A DNA stretch of 64,000 nt. It comes from Thereva unica. Taxonomy: Eukaryota > Arthropoda > Insecta > Diptera > Therevidae. The position numbers and the translations under genes are program-made. Location of the stretch: the NCBI GenBank assembly GCA_949987705.1, contig OX465282.1:98258070-98322069 (forward strand), in the 5' to 3' direction. Shown here in pieces: positions 1 to 10,405 of the stretch. Every line of letters starts with the position of its first letter. The stretch's first letter is position 1. The notes under the pieces are model-generated. The model did not search any database and was not told the origin of the DNA. It saw only the letters and a list, made by a program, of their open reading frames with translations.

Positions 1-735
1 GCTGCCTCCTGACCATCCGAAAGCCCGTAGAAAGAATGGTAAACGCAAACGCAGTCATAAAGCCAACGTTACGGATGATGTCACTGCGAACCCCTCTACT
101 AGTTCGACTGACCGCGCCCTCTCACTTCCAATGGGCTCAAACTATATCTCAGAACCGGATGCATCATCAACCTCTTCTGTTAGTATCGTTTGACCGTGGG
201 GCACTGGGGATACTGAGTCTCCGGTAACCTGCGCCAATCTAATAACGGTACCCAGACCGCGAAATATTTTCATTTCGCGTTTCTACATGCGAGGCACTTA
301 AAGAATAAGGTAAAAAGCTATTAATCCTGCTACAGTCTCCTGTAGGAGGATCAGCAATGTTTCCAAACCGGTTGCGTCTTTCATCTTGACTGCATCGCCT
401 AATACCGCTGAAAAGCTTTTAGACCCCACGTTCTGGCCTCCTGGTGCCTTTTCAAAGTGTTTTGTCCCTCGCATGCGTGCGCTGCGTAATCGTGACACTC
501 TACAAGTTTAAATAAATTTAAGACGCTTTCCCTCTATTACCAAAACGTGAGGGGAATCAGATGCAAAACCCAAGATGTGTTTCTGTCGATTTCGTCCAGT
601 GATCCGCGAAAAAGCCCTTCGAATATAAAACTACAGGAAGGCACACGCCGAATTTTAGCATAATGAAATTCTTGTCTGCTCACGTTTGTAGTTGTTTGTC
701 CACTACAAGTAGGCCCGCCACAATGGGGCAACTAG
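1..735 (+). mobile_element. Degraded non-LTR retrotransposon fragment (ORF1 tail, start of ORF2 endonuclease)
   Basis: Three broken stretches read as a LINE. Positions 2-193 are open and encode a Lys/Arg-rich then Ser-rich tail ending in TGA. Positions about 350-507 encode a peptide with DPTFWPPGAF that ends in TAA, like the end of a LINE ORF1. From about 530 a frame reads LYYQNVRGIRCKTQ, the typical first strand of an apurinic-like endonuclease, followed by stops. The copy is inactive and runs off the left edge of the window. The clade is uncertain, probably Jockey-like. Confidence 0.5.
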
Positions 736-2071
736 AATGATTGCCTTGGGCCTAGATCAGAGGGGGCGCCGAAAATAAATTGATAGCCAAAAAGTTAAAG
801 TCCCTTTATCCCTGCGTTCTAAACCCAGTAGGGATACGGAATCGATTGAAAGAACTCCAGTAAATACTCATGAGAATCGAAAGAGAATTACTCGATAAGT
901 ACTTTTTATTTGTTCAAAAGTACTCGATTCCTTGAGAATCAATGAGTACTTCTTCAGACATATATCTACTTTCTTACGAGAGAATGTGTTTCGGGTATAT
1001 GAATCAACAATTTGGGAAAATCTGCCAATCCTTGCCTTGGCATTACCTTGCTATTAAGGTCCGTTTACATTCCAAATTGGAGCTCTTTTTTCGCACAGAA
1101 ATTTTTATGGGTTTCTCTTTGTTACATAAACGTGGATTCTACGTTGCTAGATAGCGAGCGAACCATGCAAACTTCTATGCGATAAAACAATTTGAGTTTC
1201 CACTTTGCGTTTAGAATGTAAACGGCTCTAAGCTCTGAATTCTGACCCGAATGTAAATTATACTCGGTAATCGATTTTACCCTATAAGTAATAATATGAT
1301 TAAAAGGAGTCGGTCAAAAGTATCGAGTGCCAGTAGCCTAAGACCTGTTCCGTTCTAGGCTGCATTGTGTAACTTTAGGTCTATTCGGGAATCGAGAACC
1401 GACCGTTCTCATTCTGAAGTGCTGGAAATTATTCTTACCACTGGTTTAAAAAAGTATTAAACATTTTTTTATTTTAAAGAATTTTGAGAATCTCCTTAAA
1501 GGGCCCCAAGGTTATGTGGCGGGCCTGACTATAAGCGGGGAAAGCAAGTGGAGTAGAGGAGGGGCAAGAAGGATTATCAGTTGTCTCAAAAAAAAATCTT
1601 ACTCATGACCGGCCCGGCCCGACTTGCTGTGGTTACACCCGTAAATACGTATTTTTCGTGTAAATACTAGAGATTTTTTAAAATTCGTCGTCGTGGCAAA
1701 TCTTACGACATCTCACAAAGGGGGAGGGGGGTTGAAAAATCTTAAAAATCGCCTCACGTAATTTATGAACGACTCCTTTAGATGACATGGTGATCCTAGT
1801 ATCTTGTATATTGTCCATAAGACAGGCTTCCCACCTAACCAATATCCCTAGTTTCAGTCAACCTTACTATCGGGTTCAACACCAAAGAACATTAGTGTAG
1901 CTTTCTATACGTATAAGCAGATCTTTGTCAAGGAAAGAGGTCATGAAGCCACAAATAGTACGTTAGCTCTACACAGAAGTTATTTAAACAAGTTAAAATC
2001 AGAGAATTAATAGAGTTTAGTTAATTTTTACATAAGGTCGTTAACATACATTTTTTATATTATTTCTGCAG
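736..2071. other. Intergenic/intronic DNA upstream of the POLR3E exons; no gene seen
   Basis: No supported coding region. About 850-960 iterates the words GAGTACT and GAGAATC in both orientations, and 1058-1228 is a small MITE. About 1640-1790 resembles degraded transposon sequence. Part of this stretch is probably intron, because 2072 follows an AG acceptor and earlier POLR3E exons lie outside the window. Confidence 0.4.
1058..1228. mobile_element. Short MITE-like inverted-repeat element
   Basis: CCGTTTACATTC near 1061 is matched by its reverse complement GAATGTAAACGG at 1214-1225. The ends resemble those of other MITEs in the window, which share CCGTTTA at the tip. No target duplication was resolved. 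Confidence 0.4.
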
Positions 2072-2705
2072 CAAGAATGCTATCCTTTAATAAAATAATG
2101 GCCGTACTTGAAGAATGTGATAAAGATATAACCGCAGAAAAGGTAAGAGAATACATATTTCTTTCAAAGTAATTATAATTGTAAAACTTTCCAAAATAGG
2201 TTTTACGAATGCTCCCTCTAGTTGGAGTTCTTATTAGAGGTAATTGGGTAGCCCAATCTGAAATTTTATACCCACCCAACACAATTTCTAATGTGAATGG
2301 TGTATCATCTGACCTGATGATACGAGGACGTGATTATATAGTAATTATAATAAAAAAAAACCATTTGTATCAACTTGAATATCAATTATTCATATTTTAT
2401 TTCAGTTATACAAATTCTCTAAACAAGAATATCTTAATAGACGAAAAGTTATTATAGCAGCACAATTACCACATGATGAAGTTTCAGAAATTTTACAGTC
2501 TGTGTCTCGTTTAAATGCTGAAAAGAAATGGGAATTGCTTCTACCGCCAGATACAAATTTTGAGGCTAGATATCAAGAATTGGTACAAAGACAAGACAAA
2601 GTTTGGAGGGCTGGTGAGCAAGCGTTTAATGAAATGGATTATGTTAAGTCACCGAAACGTGTACGAAAAAGATCAGTACGTGAAATAAAAACAGAAAAAC
2701 CATAA
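2072..2705 (+). CDS. Polr3E: DNA-directed RNA polymerase III subunit RPC5 (POLR3E), last three exons
   Basis: RPC5 is a Pol III-specific peripheral subunit of the RPC4/RPC5 module, which acts in nuclear transcription of tRNA and 5S genes. Three exons join in phase: 2072-2142 (after CTGCAG, donor AAG/GTAAGA), 2200-2340 (donor ATA/GTAATT) and 2406-2705 (after TTTCAG, stop TAA). They give about 169 residues. The segment has the RPC5 pattern GNWVAQSEILYP, RGRDYI, then a basic region followed by RLNAEKKWELLLPPD and VQRQDKVW, as in animal POLR3E. The C-terminus ends in a Lys/Arg cluster. The 5' part of the gene is outside the window or upstream of what could be recognised. No break is seen, so this is probably the functional host gene. 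Confidence 0.85.
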
Positions 2706-2765
2706 CAAAAACATCTACGTAATGTTTATAATTATTATTTTTTAATTATTATTTTAAATATAACA

Positions 2766-2942
2766 ATTAAAGTAAATGCTTTTCTCATGTATTTAGCTAA
2801 AAATTGTCTACATTTTTACCATTGGACCGTTCAGGTTCGTTCATATAATCGTTTTAAAATATATTTTACAATATCCTATACAAAATATTATAGCCGCGAC
2901 AAGTTTGTTACCAGACACAGCCTTATATTTTTTCTTAATAAA
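2766..2942 (+). promoter_or_regulatory. Candidate polyadenylation signals of POLR3E
   Basis: ATTAAA at 2766-2771 lies 61 nt after the stop codon, and AATAAA at 2937-2942 is a second candidate. Both are on the gene strand. Which one is used cannot be told from sequence. Confidence 0.35.
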
Positions 2943-3074
2943 AGTCAACGGGGTTTTTTCCATTGCCACTCTTCAGCAATTGCTTTGAAAATACTTCTCC
3001 AGATTGGTTGTTTTGTAATGACATTCTTGTTCATACTTATTTACTGACCCGTCCACACGACTTCTTCTATCTTC

Positions 3075-4930
3075 TTCTTTCATCCGTTAGCTGGCGGTCC
3101 GAGGGGTACGTCCCCGCAACGGATACACTGCTGTCGGTGCCGCTGGGTCTCGAACTCTATTCTCAATTCGTTTCCATTCTTGTCGGTTTTTTGGCGACGT
3201 CTCCACCCTCGTTTGATTCTTTAGGTCACCGTCGATATTCTTTAGCCCAGGTTTTCTTCGGTGCCGATCACTGGATTCTCCAGCCTGCGGGACGGTCTCG
3301 CCAGAGAAGTTTACGTGGCAAGCGGATATCATTCATTCGGCAAACATGTCCAAACCACCGTAGTAGACGTTTTTGCATTTCTTCTTCGATCAATGTGAAC
3401 ATCTTTGTCTAACTGTCTCTCGTTTCGAAGGCGATTGTGTGGTGAACACTGATCCTTTATCCGTCCGTTGTGAGCACTTTGGTCTTTTCCGCATTGATTT
3501 TACCCGTATGACTTTACGATGCGGGAAATGTCGTTGAATGTCCGTTGCTTCGGTATCCGTTTTGGTATCCGTTCCGGAAGACGGCGCTATCGTCGGCGAA
3601 CCTTAAGTCGGTTAGAAGTCGTATCGAACTCCGAATGCTTCACGCATAATCGCGTCGATCACAACATTGAAGAGAAGTGGCGAAGCGACGTCTCCCTGTC
3701 GGACACCCGTTTGAAACGGGAACTCCTCGGATAAGTCGCTTTGAAAACAAACGCTGCTGGTTGAGCCATCGTACGACGCTTGGAGAAGTTGGATGATTTT
3801 CAATGGCACGTGTTCGGTTTTCAAGACTCTCCACAAGCTGTTCCAATCGATGCAATCGAAAGCGGACTTGAAATCGCAACGAATTCTTTCCTCTATTAGC
3901 TGGCGGAGTGCGAATATTTGATTAATGCATCCTCGATGTGGTCTAAATCCCGATTGTATGATTTTCGAAATTACTTTGCCGACGATCGAAAGGAGGCTAA
4001 TACCGCGATAATTCGGGCCTCGGTAGTCTAGAGGTAAGGCGCCTGACTACTATCCCAGAGGTCCCGGGTTCGATTCCCGGCGGTGCCACGGTCCTAGCCT
4101 TTCCCAATTTCCCACCTACATAACTTTCCTTCTTTCTTCTTCCCTCTTTACATTCCTGATTCCTTCTGTCATAGCCTTCCTTAGCCCTTCCCCGCTCCAC
4201 CAAAAGCGCATGTCATCGGTTGGTTGATGAGATTCAACTCGTTTCAGGAGGCATAACACTCCAGCGAATTGTTCTCGATGCCCCGATGTCAAAGTCGCGA
4301 CAGTAATGGTTGGGAGTAGGTGGACTGAAAAATATCTCTGGTAGGTTGTGACAGCTCCTTCCTTCCCCGACTAGAGCTGCTGTTCGACATTGCACTCTAT
4401 ATGAAGAAAATAGATTGTCGACACAGTATAAAGGGCGTTTCCTGAGACTCTAGTCTTTCACATAAAAAAAAAAAAAAAAAAAATTCCCGACTGTCGCCTT
4501 TCTTCAAAATTGGGACAACGATCGCTTTCTTCCACGCCGACGGGACACGATCCGAATGCCATATGTGTGTTATAAGGACATGAAGTCGTTGTGATAAGAT
4601 ATCCCCTCCAGCTTCAATAATCTCAGCGGTCTATTCCCGGCGCTTTTCCATTTTCCAGGGATTTTACTGTCGGTCGGTTTGTCAATTGATTCGTCGCCTG
4701 TTCGATAATTGGCCATTCGGGTGCTGGACCTTGCGGCGGATCGTGGTTCTACAGCTGGTGGAAGAATTCTCTCTACCGCTGCAGGCGTTCATGGAGGGAA
4801 GTCACAAAAGTTCCATCCGATTTTTTGATGTTGTCGTTTATTGATATTGTTTTGCCGCCTAGCCGGCGGATTGTCTGGTACAGCGTCCGGTACTCGTGCC
4901 TAGACGCCGCTTTTTCCATGTCGGCCGCAG
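3075..4930 (-). mobile_element. RTE-type non-LTR retrotransposon, 5'-truncated and frameshifted, split by a SINE
   Basis: Read on the minus strand from 4930 down, this holds part of the linker ([20 protein letters not shown]), the RT palm ([26 protein letters not shown] at 3640-3836, broken across frames) and a C-terminal segment ([15 protein letters not shown], 3087-3332). The same protein, better preserved, occurs at 47560-49920, and a plus-strand scrap lies at 19077-19200. These RT sequences are of the RTE/BovB-like kind. Positions 4015-4483 are a SINE inserted within it. Stops and frameshifts make it inactive. Confidence 0.75.
4015..4483 (+). mobile_element. tRNA-derived SINE, copy 1
   Basis: The first 75 bases look like a tRNA gene with Pol III boxes: A box TAGTCTAGAGG and B box GGTTCGATTCC, closed by CGGTGCCA. 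A tRNA-unrelated body of about 390 bp follows, then an A-tail at 4464-4483. AATTC at 4010-4014 and again after the tail suggests a short target duplication in the surrounding RTE element. The same SINE occurs at 54467 and 63137. It is a SINE and not a tRNA gene, since the body and A-tail are shared between copies. Confidence 0.85.
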
Positions 4931-4934
4931 CACC

Positions 4935-5106
4935 AGTGTTTTGCAGCTCACTCAATCCATCAAGGAAAGGTGGGCAGGAGAAGGTCCTTCTTTTAATGTA
5001 CAGAGAAAATGGAAGACAGTTTCGTCCTCATCTTCATTACCACAACTTCTGCATAAATCGTTGTGGAGAAGTCCTAATCTTTCGGCGCCAGGACCAAAGG
5101 GGCAGT
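4935..5106 (-). mobile_element. LOA/I-like LINE fragment: C-terminal zinc-finger part of ORF2
   Basis: The minus strand reads CPFGPGAERLGLLHN then LCRSCGNEDEDETVFHFLC, the CCHC motif that closes ORF2 of RNase H-bearing LINEs. It is the continuation of the fragment at 10406-11100. The two halves are separated by the Jockey-like insertion 5107-10405 and share the 13-bp target duplication CCAAAGGGGCAGT. Confidence 0.7.
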
Positions 5107-5483
5107 TTTTTTTAGAATTTATAAAAAAAATTTATTGAGCTTCATATTATTAACATTATTCTTCATAAATGGGGTTATTGCTGACTTAATAATATGTCTG
5201 GGCTAATTCATTTAATCTTCTACACTGAGAGAACCGTAGTTCGTACAGAAATTTTACATGCAAGTTTACTAATACCTATGCTATCAAAAGCGTTGCGTCT
5301 GCTCTGTGACGCTGCTACATTACTTTGCCTCAGTGGCCTACAAAGTAGATTGAAAATAAAACAACAAAAAAGCACAAAATTACAATAACTGATAATTAAC
5401 TAAAAACACAAGAAAGTATCACAAAACTAGACTATTATCACATATCAAATTCCTACTGACTAAAAACTACAAAAGTGCTCTGG

Positions 5484-7640
5484 TCATCCCCTCACATGGG
5501 CAGAGCCAATAGAGTAAAACGCAGGCATGAATTCATTATCATCAGCGTTAGGTTGTAGGAGGTGTTGGAAATCCTGCCTGATCATTTGTAGCGGAGACAA
5601 GTAGGTGTGGCCAACTTCCGGTTGGAGTGTCAATTCTTTGATCAATTCGTTCGGGTGGTTGCCGATGTTAGCTAGTCGGTTCTTCATTTGGTCGGTTAGG
5701 AACTGCATTATAGGAGTTATCTTAGCTGTCTCGTAGAGGACTTGGTTCGAATGCCATTTGTTTGTTTCCTTCATATAAAGCGAGGTGCAGTGCCTTAGTA
5801 TTTTCCTTTCAAGGATCTGGATTTCCTTAGCTGCCGTAGGAGAACAGGTACACCAAATTGGAAAGGCGTATGCAATGATCGGCCTAAGCATTGATTTGTA
5901 AAGTAGCAGTTTAGTCCTACTGCAGAGAGTTTTGGAGTTGATGAGAGGCCTTAGAGCCGACGTTGCAGCCTTAACTTTTTTAATTTTCAATCTAACGTGG
6001 GGGTTCCATTTCCACCTGTGATGGATCAAGACACCTAGGTACGTGATGTTCTCGCTTGGTAAAATGCGATGTCCGTTAATGCAAACCGATATATGTTTTG
6101 ATTCGCTAGGAGCGTTCCTGGGGCCCTTGCCTGCGGGATTTCTGATGCAGATAAGTTTGCACTTACTTTGGTTAACCTCAATGTTCCAGTCTCGATAATA
6201 TCTCGTGATACAAGTCAGCTGTGTCTGAAGTGCAGTTGCCGCCGCAGCTGGGGATTTGTTGGCTGCCCATACCAGAGTATCATCCGCGTACTGAATGCAT
6301 GAAGAGCCCACTTCGTTGTTATGTGGGAAGTCGTGAACAAAGATATTGAACAGTTTTGGGCCCAGTACAGACCCCTGTGGTACACCGGAGTTGATCGCGA
6401 ATTGATCAGACATCGTCTCACCTAAATGTATTGTCGCCGTTCTATTTGTAAGGAAGTTGTATACTATCTTGCAGATGTTATAGGGGCAGTCCAATCTGTT
6501 CATCTTATATATAAGGCCTTTGTGCCAAACGCTGTCGAAAGCCTTTCTTAAATCGAGCGCACACATAACCGTGCATTTTTTGTCCCTTAGACTTTTGATC
6601 ACACTCTCCAGAAGAAGAAGGAGGGCGTGCTCAGTAGAGTGCAGTTTCTCGAAACCAAACTGACGCTTTGGAATAATTTCTTTGGCCGTGCAAAAATCTT
6701 CTAAGTTCCTTAGGATGACCTTTTCGAGAAGTTTTCCCAGGTTTGAAAGTAGGGAAATAGGCCTGAGATCATCTGGAGTTTGGACTCTTCCGACTTTGGG
6801 GATGGGAACAATCTTGGCCTCCTTCCAAACACTAGGGAAGAAGCTGTTGCATAGGCAGTTGTTGATGATGATGGTGAGGTGCCTAGATACCGTGCTTCCA
6901 CATTTTTTTAATAAAAAGTTAGAAATGTTATCAGTTCCAGCGGATCTTTTGAGTTTGAGACTCCCGATGATCCATTTAATTTCTGACTGAGATGTAAATA
7001 AGTCTCTTTGGATCGTTGGACTGTCCGCACTGTTAGAAGTTGAGAAGGGAACCAGGGGTGGGGCTCCCAAGTCTAACCTTGACATAACCTCTTCCACGTT
7101 CGCATTTATGGCTTCGTTACGTGAACTACTACTGCAGTTAAGCGACCTCTCAAAGACGTTCCGAATTTCCAGCACCTTCATTGCATTATCCGTGATAACG
7201 TTTCCATTAGCCCGTAAGGGAGTTGAAATTATGCCTGTCCTCCTGGCCCCGGTGAGCCTAAAGACCTCCTTGAAAGCGTGTGGGCCCGGCTTTATTTTTA
7301 GCAGTTCCTGTTTGTACCAGGTATTCGCGTCAATCTTTGTGTTCTCACGAATTAGTGTGTTGAGGCACCTAATTCTGGAGGCAAGTTCCTTGTAGCCTTG
7401 TGAGATTCTGTTCCCAGCCCTATGAAAGTGCCGCTTTAGGGCTTGCACCCAACTTCTGCGTAGTTTGAACAGTTTTAGTGTGGGAGCCGACAGGAATTTA
7501 AATTTTAGCTTCTTCGTGGGCACAAGCGTTGTATGGGAGTCAGTACATTCTAGAAGAGCTGAGGTGAGGTTTTTAATATGGATCTCGATGTCGTCGTTGG
7601 ATAGGTTCCGGTCCGAGGGTATATTCATTAGTTCCAGTTT
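5484..7640 (-). CDS. Jockey-like ORF2, reverse transcriptase part (3' half of an interrupted ORF)
   Basis: An open frame of 714 codons carries linker, RT fingers-palm and thumb. It would copy the element RNA at a nicked chromosomal target. Visible RT motifs are SAGTDNISNFLLKK, PIPKVGRVQTPDDLRPISLL, ALDLRKAFDSVWHKGL, SGVPQGSVLGPKLFNIF and QYADDTLVW, so the catalytic YADD is kept. The protein ends soon after the thumb with no RNase H. The true frame continues upstream into the endonuclease at 7891-8696. The methionine at 7628 is only the first one after the inserted fragment, not a real start. Without that insertion the ORF appears continuous. Confidence 0.85.
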   Translation of the reverse strand, partial: KLELMNIPSDRNLSNDDIEIHIKNLTSALLECTDSHTTLVPTKKLKFKFLSAPTLKLFKLRRSWVQALKRHFHRAGNRISQGYKELASRIRCLNTLIRENTKIDANTWYKQELLKIKPGPHAFKEVFRLTGARRTGIISTPLRANGNVITDNAMKVLEIRNVFERSLNCSSSSRNEAINANVEEVMSRLDLGAPPLVPFSTSNSADSPTIQRDLFTSQSEIKWIIGSLKLKRSAGTDNISNFLLKKCGSTVSRHLTIIINNCLCNSFFPSVWKEAKIVPIPKVGRVQTPDDLRPISLLSNLGKLLEKVILRNLEDFCTAKEIIPKRQFGFEKLHSTEHALLLLLESVIKSLRDKKCTVMCALDLRKAFDSVWHKGLIYKMNRLDCPYNICKIVYNFLTNRTATIHLGETMSDQFAINSGVPQGSVLGPKLFNIFVHDFPHNNEVGSSCIQYADDTLVWAANKSPAAAATALQTQLTCITRYYRDWNIEVNQSKCKLICIRNPAGKGPRNAPSESKHISVCINGHRILPSENITYLGVLIHHRWKWNPHVRLKIKKVKAATSALRPLINSKTLCSRTKLLLYKSMLRPIIAYAFPIWCTCSPTAAKEIQILERKILRHCTSLYMKETNKWHSNQVLYETAKITPIMQFLTDQMKNRLANIGNHPNELIKELTLQPEVGHTYLSPLQMIRQDFQHLLQPNADDNEFMPAFYSIGSAHVRG

Positions 7641-7649
7641 GAGTGCTAG

Positions 7650-7890
7650 ATCTCTGTTTTTTTTATGTGGCAGTGCTAAGCTCAGGAATCACCCTTTGTA
7701 CTACTAGTCCGTCATGTCATTTGTCACGTCATGGTGCAATGTCTAGCAGTAAGCTTAGTACGGGGAGGGGGTTGGAGGGGTTATAAAGGAACGGGAGGGA
7801 ATTGAAGAAGGTGGTGGTGAACCCTACGTTTGAACTCTTGGATGTTGTAGGAGCTCGGAAATACTGACTGCGAGAGATTATTCCACAGCC
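7650..7890 (-). mobile_element. 3'-terminal fragment of a second Jockey-like family inserted in ORF2
   Basis: The minus strand matches the ends of the copies at 47040-47282 and 54150-54415: a coding remnant like [17 protein letters not shown], then a 3' UTR with TACAAAGGGTGATTCCT and CCACATAAAAAAAA. It is a 5'-truncated insertion of about 240 bp separating the endonuclease and RT halves of the host LINE. No clear target duplication was found. Confidence 0.8.
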
Positions 7891-8696
7891 GAGTTGAAGT
7901 TCTTCCAGTTAGTATTCTTGAAAGAGGTGACGAATTTCTGTTCAGCTTTTTCAAAATCTGGGGCCAATTTCACCGTAAGCGAAACGCCATGATGGTCCGA
8001 AGGGTAAGCAAACGACGAGCAGGTAGTTCGCCCTGCGTTTTGTAGGTTTGCAGAAATAATAAAGAAATCTAGGAACGATGCGCCTCTAGGAAAGGTCGGA
8101 GTGTTAGGAGCAATGATGTTCATAGTCATGAATGCAGTGTCGTTAAACCATTCATACACAGTTCTCCCATTCATGTTGGTCACGGTGTCCCCCCACATTG
8201 CATGTCGGGCGTTGAAGTCTCCGCCGATGATAAATTTTTCGTAGCGTGATAAAAGGGCCTCCAGCCTTTTAAGCTCCATCATTAAGCCCCTGCCCGCATT
8301 GCAAGGAATGTATATGGCCCCAATAATTACCCGGTCACCAGTACCTAGCGTGCAGCGGATTAGGCAGCATGTGAATATGCTAGAGATGAATTCTACCTCC
8401 GACCCCCTAAAGTTTTCATGCAGGGCAACTGCAGTTCCTCTGCCCTTATCGTTTCTAAACAGACGATATCCTTCTAGCTTTGGCCGGTTTTGAGGGCGAA
8501 GTCTGGTTTCCGAAATCAATGCCATATGAGGCTTAAGTGTATTTAGTTCCTGCTCCAACGAGGTAACTCGGTCATTACCCCGGAGAGAATTTACGTTAAT
8601 ACAAATTGCCTTTAGTTCCTTCCTCTGAGTTCGCAGAGGAATTGCACATAGGCATCCAGCTTTTTTTCTTGTGGTAATAGACAATATTTCGGCCAA
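7878..8696 (-). CDS. Jockey-like ORF2, N-terminal endonuclease part
   Basis: The 272 codons include an exonuclease-endonuclease-phosphatase fold that nicks target DNA. Motifs in order are INVNSLRGNDRVTSLE, LISETRLR (catalytic Glu), GGDFNARHAMWG, DFFIISANL and YPSDHHGVSL (catalytic Asp-His). The last codons (about 7878-7890) come from the inserted LINE fragment, which supplies the premature stop. The start overlaps the end of ORF1 by 85 nt in another frame, an arrangement common for Jockey elements. Confidence 0.85.
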   Translation of the reverse strand: MAEILSITTRKKAGCLCAIPLRTQRKELKAICINVNSLRGNDRVTSLEQELNTLKPHMALISETRLRPQNRPKLEGYRLFRNDKGRGTAVALHENFRGSEVEFISSIFTCCLIRCTLGTGDRVIIGAIYIPCNAGRGLMMELKRLEALLSRYEKFIIGGDFNARHAMWGDTVTNMNGRTVYEWFNDTAFMTMNIIAPNTPTFPRGASFLDFFIISANLQNAGRTTCSSFAYPSDHHGVSLTVKLAPDFEKAEQKFVTSFKNTNWKNFNSAVE

Positions 8697-10117
8697 AATG
8701 CATCGAGTTTCAGCATTACCGTACCTAACGATGCTCCGAATAATCTCTGGGATTCGTTCGTAAAGTCTACAAAGTAATTCGTCTGGTTAGTTTGGGCAAC
8801 CTGAGCATACGATTTCCCCGGTCTCCGAGTGGCGTTCTCTAATAACTCTCTCCTGGCCTCCCTCGCATGTTTCAGGTTTAGTTTATTGAGCTCCCTTTTT
8901 TTTATGTATTTTTGGAAATTCGGGCATCCACTGTAGTTCGCCGGGTGCTCGCCGCCGCAGTTTGCACATTTCGGCTTCACTCCATTGTTGACCGCCTCCT
9001 CCCTTTTGGGACAGCTGTCCCCGCAGTTGCTCCCACATCTGACACATTTGGCATTATTTCCGCAGTTTGCGCTCACATGCCCAAAGGCCTGACATCTAAA
9101 ACATTGAGTGTATGTCCTCTTATGGGGCCTTTCAAATTTTATGACATGGTACACAAGAGTGCGAATTCTGGTAAGTTCCCTGCCGTCACACCCGGGTTCC
9201 AATTTCACTACAAAGTTACCTGTATCCACATCTTTTAGGTGAGGCCTGTTTGATCTCAAAGGTTTTACCCAAGAAATTCTTAATTTGTCATTAGACGACT
9301 TCAGTTCCTGCTGAACCTCGTCAGGCTGAAATCCGCTCGTTAGCCCCTTCAAAACGAAAGTTTCGCCCCTTTCTTGCTTAGGGGAAAAGGAAAAGGCTCC
9401 TGCATCAGAGCCCCTAAAATATTCAATAATTTTTTTGTGTAACGTATTGTCATCCACAAAAAACTTGCACCTTTCAAAGCTAATTCTGATGACCTTGAAG
9501 TTGAAGTCTGTTTTGATAGTTTTACAAATCTCTATAATGGTCGACGGCTTGACCCCCGTTATAAAAATAGGAGGGCACCAATAGATTTTATTTTTTTTCA
9601 TTGCGCCCCTCTTTTCGTCAGACAGTTTGTCTCTCTGATTAGAATCCGATTCGGCCGTAGCCAGTAGACTGAATCTATTTTCAGATTTATTTTTGTCTGT
9701 TTTAGGCGCAGAGGGATTCCCCTTAAGACCTTTCTTGACCAGAATGAACCCATTCAAGTCACTATTCATTTTGTTTAACAAATGTTCACTTAAATTTTCA
9801 GAGTTGTCAACATCAACACAGACTGAATTATCATGACACTTATCTTTTATTTTACCGGGCACTGTCTCCGTGTCCATGCTGTAGCCCTCGTTTGTTGGTC
9901 CGTTGTTCTGCTGGCGCTCGTCCGAGCCCATGATATCGGCTTCCTCTGATTCTTTTGTAAAAGCGGTACCGTTTTTGTATGCACTAGAAACAAAAGACTC
10001 GTATTGCTTCGCATCACCAAGAATATTTTTGTCAATGTTTTTGTCTGTTTGGCGATTGCCCACTAAAGAATTTTTTTTGCATGACGGGGGGCCAGGGCCT
10101 TCCCCGCCTGCCGGCAT
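8612..10117 (-). CDS. Jockey-like ORF1 (Gag-like RNA-binding protein)
   Basis: The 501-aa protein is uninterrupted. After a polar, acidic N-terminal region it has the PPIFITGVKP...FKVIRISFERCKFFVDD segment that precedes zinc knuckles in Jockey gags (PRE_C2HC-like, about 195-330). Three cysteine-rich knuckles follow: CFRCQAFGHVSANC (about 335), CVRCGSNCGDSC and CANCGGEHPANYSGC (about 381-396). A basic tail follows these. Such proteins coat element RNA and form RNPs. The start at 10117 (MPAGGEGPG) is the first ATG of the open frame. The upstream 288 nt to the element edge would be the 5' UTR. Confidence 0.85.
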   Translation of the reverse strand: MPAGGEGPGPPSCKKNSLVGNRQTDKNIDKNILGDAKQYESFVSSAYKNGTAFTKESEEADIMGSDERQQNNGPTNEGYSMDTETVPGKIKDKCHDNSVCVDVDNSENLSEHLLNKMNSDLNGFILVKKGLKGNPSAPKTDKNKSENRFSLLATAESDSNQRDKLSDEKRGAMKKNKIYWCPPIFITGVKPSTIIEICKTIKTDFNFKVIRISFERCKFFVDDNTLHKKIIEYFRGSDAGAFSFSPKQERGETFVLKGLTSGFQPDEVQQELKSSNDKLRISWVKPLRSNRPHLKDVDTGNFVVKLEPGCDGRELTRIRTLVYHVIKFERPHKRTYTQCFRCQAFGHVSANCGNNAKCVRCGSNCGDSCPKREEAVNNGVKPKCANCGGEHPANYSGCPNFQKYIKKRELNKLNLKHAREARRELLENATRRPGKSYAQVAQTNQTNYFVDFTNESQRLFGASLGTVMLKLDAFWPKYCLLPQEKKLDAYVQFLCELRGRN

Positions 10118-10405
10118 GTTTTCCTTTGCGCCTCTTTTCAGCGTCCTTGGGAATCACTAATTGTTATTCACAACCACACGCTTTTTTTTTCTACACTTTG
10201 ATATTTTTGCTCTTTATTTGCTTCAGAATTTTATCACTGCGTAACACTATCCAAAATCGACTGATCAGATCAGCTGCTCGAGATCGACTCCCCACCAGCA
10301 ACTGTACTGCAAATCCAAAAGATCCGGCCTAGTTTATTACCCTCTTTGAAATATCCAGCTTGAAGCACTTGGCGTGTCTTGTAATCGACTTCCAAGCAGT
10401 AAGTC

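Larger units (their letters stand above)
5107..10405 (-). mobile_element. Full-length Jockey-like non-LTR retrotransposon with target-site duplication
   Basis: The element is bounded by CCAAAGGGGCAGT at 5094-5106 and 10406-10418, a 13-bp target duplication. On the minus strand it has a 5' UTR (10405-10118), ORF1 (10117-8612), ORF2 (8696-5484), a 3' UTR with AATAAA (complement of 5131-5136) and an A-tail of eight (complement of 5107-5114). ORF1 overlaps ORF2. There is no RNase H, as usual in the Jockey clade. The only gross damage seen is the insertion at about 7650-7890, which cuts ORF2 between endonuclease and RT. It sits inside an older LOA/I-like element. Confidence 0.85.

Noticed and set aside
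4015..4089. tRNA gene
   Set aside because: A and B boxes are present, but the same head with the same body and A-tail occurs three times. It is a SINE head.
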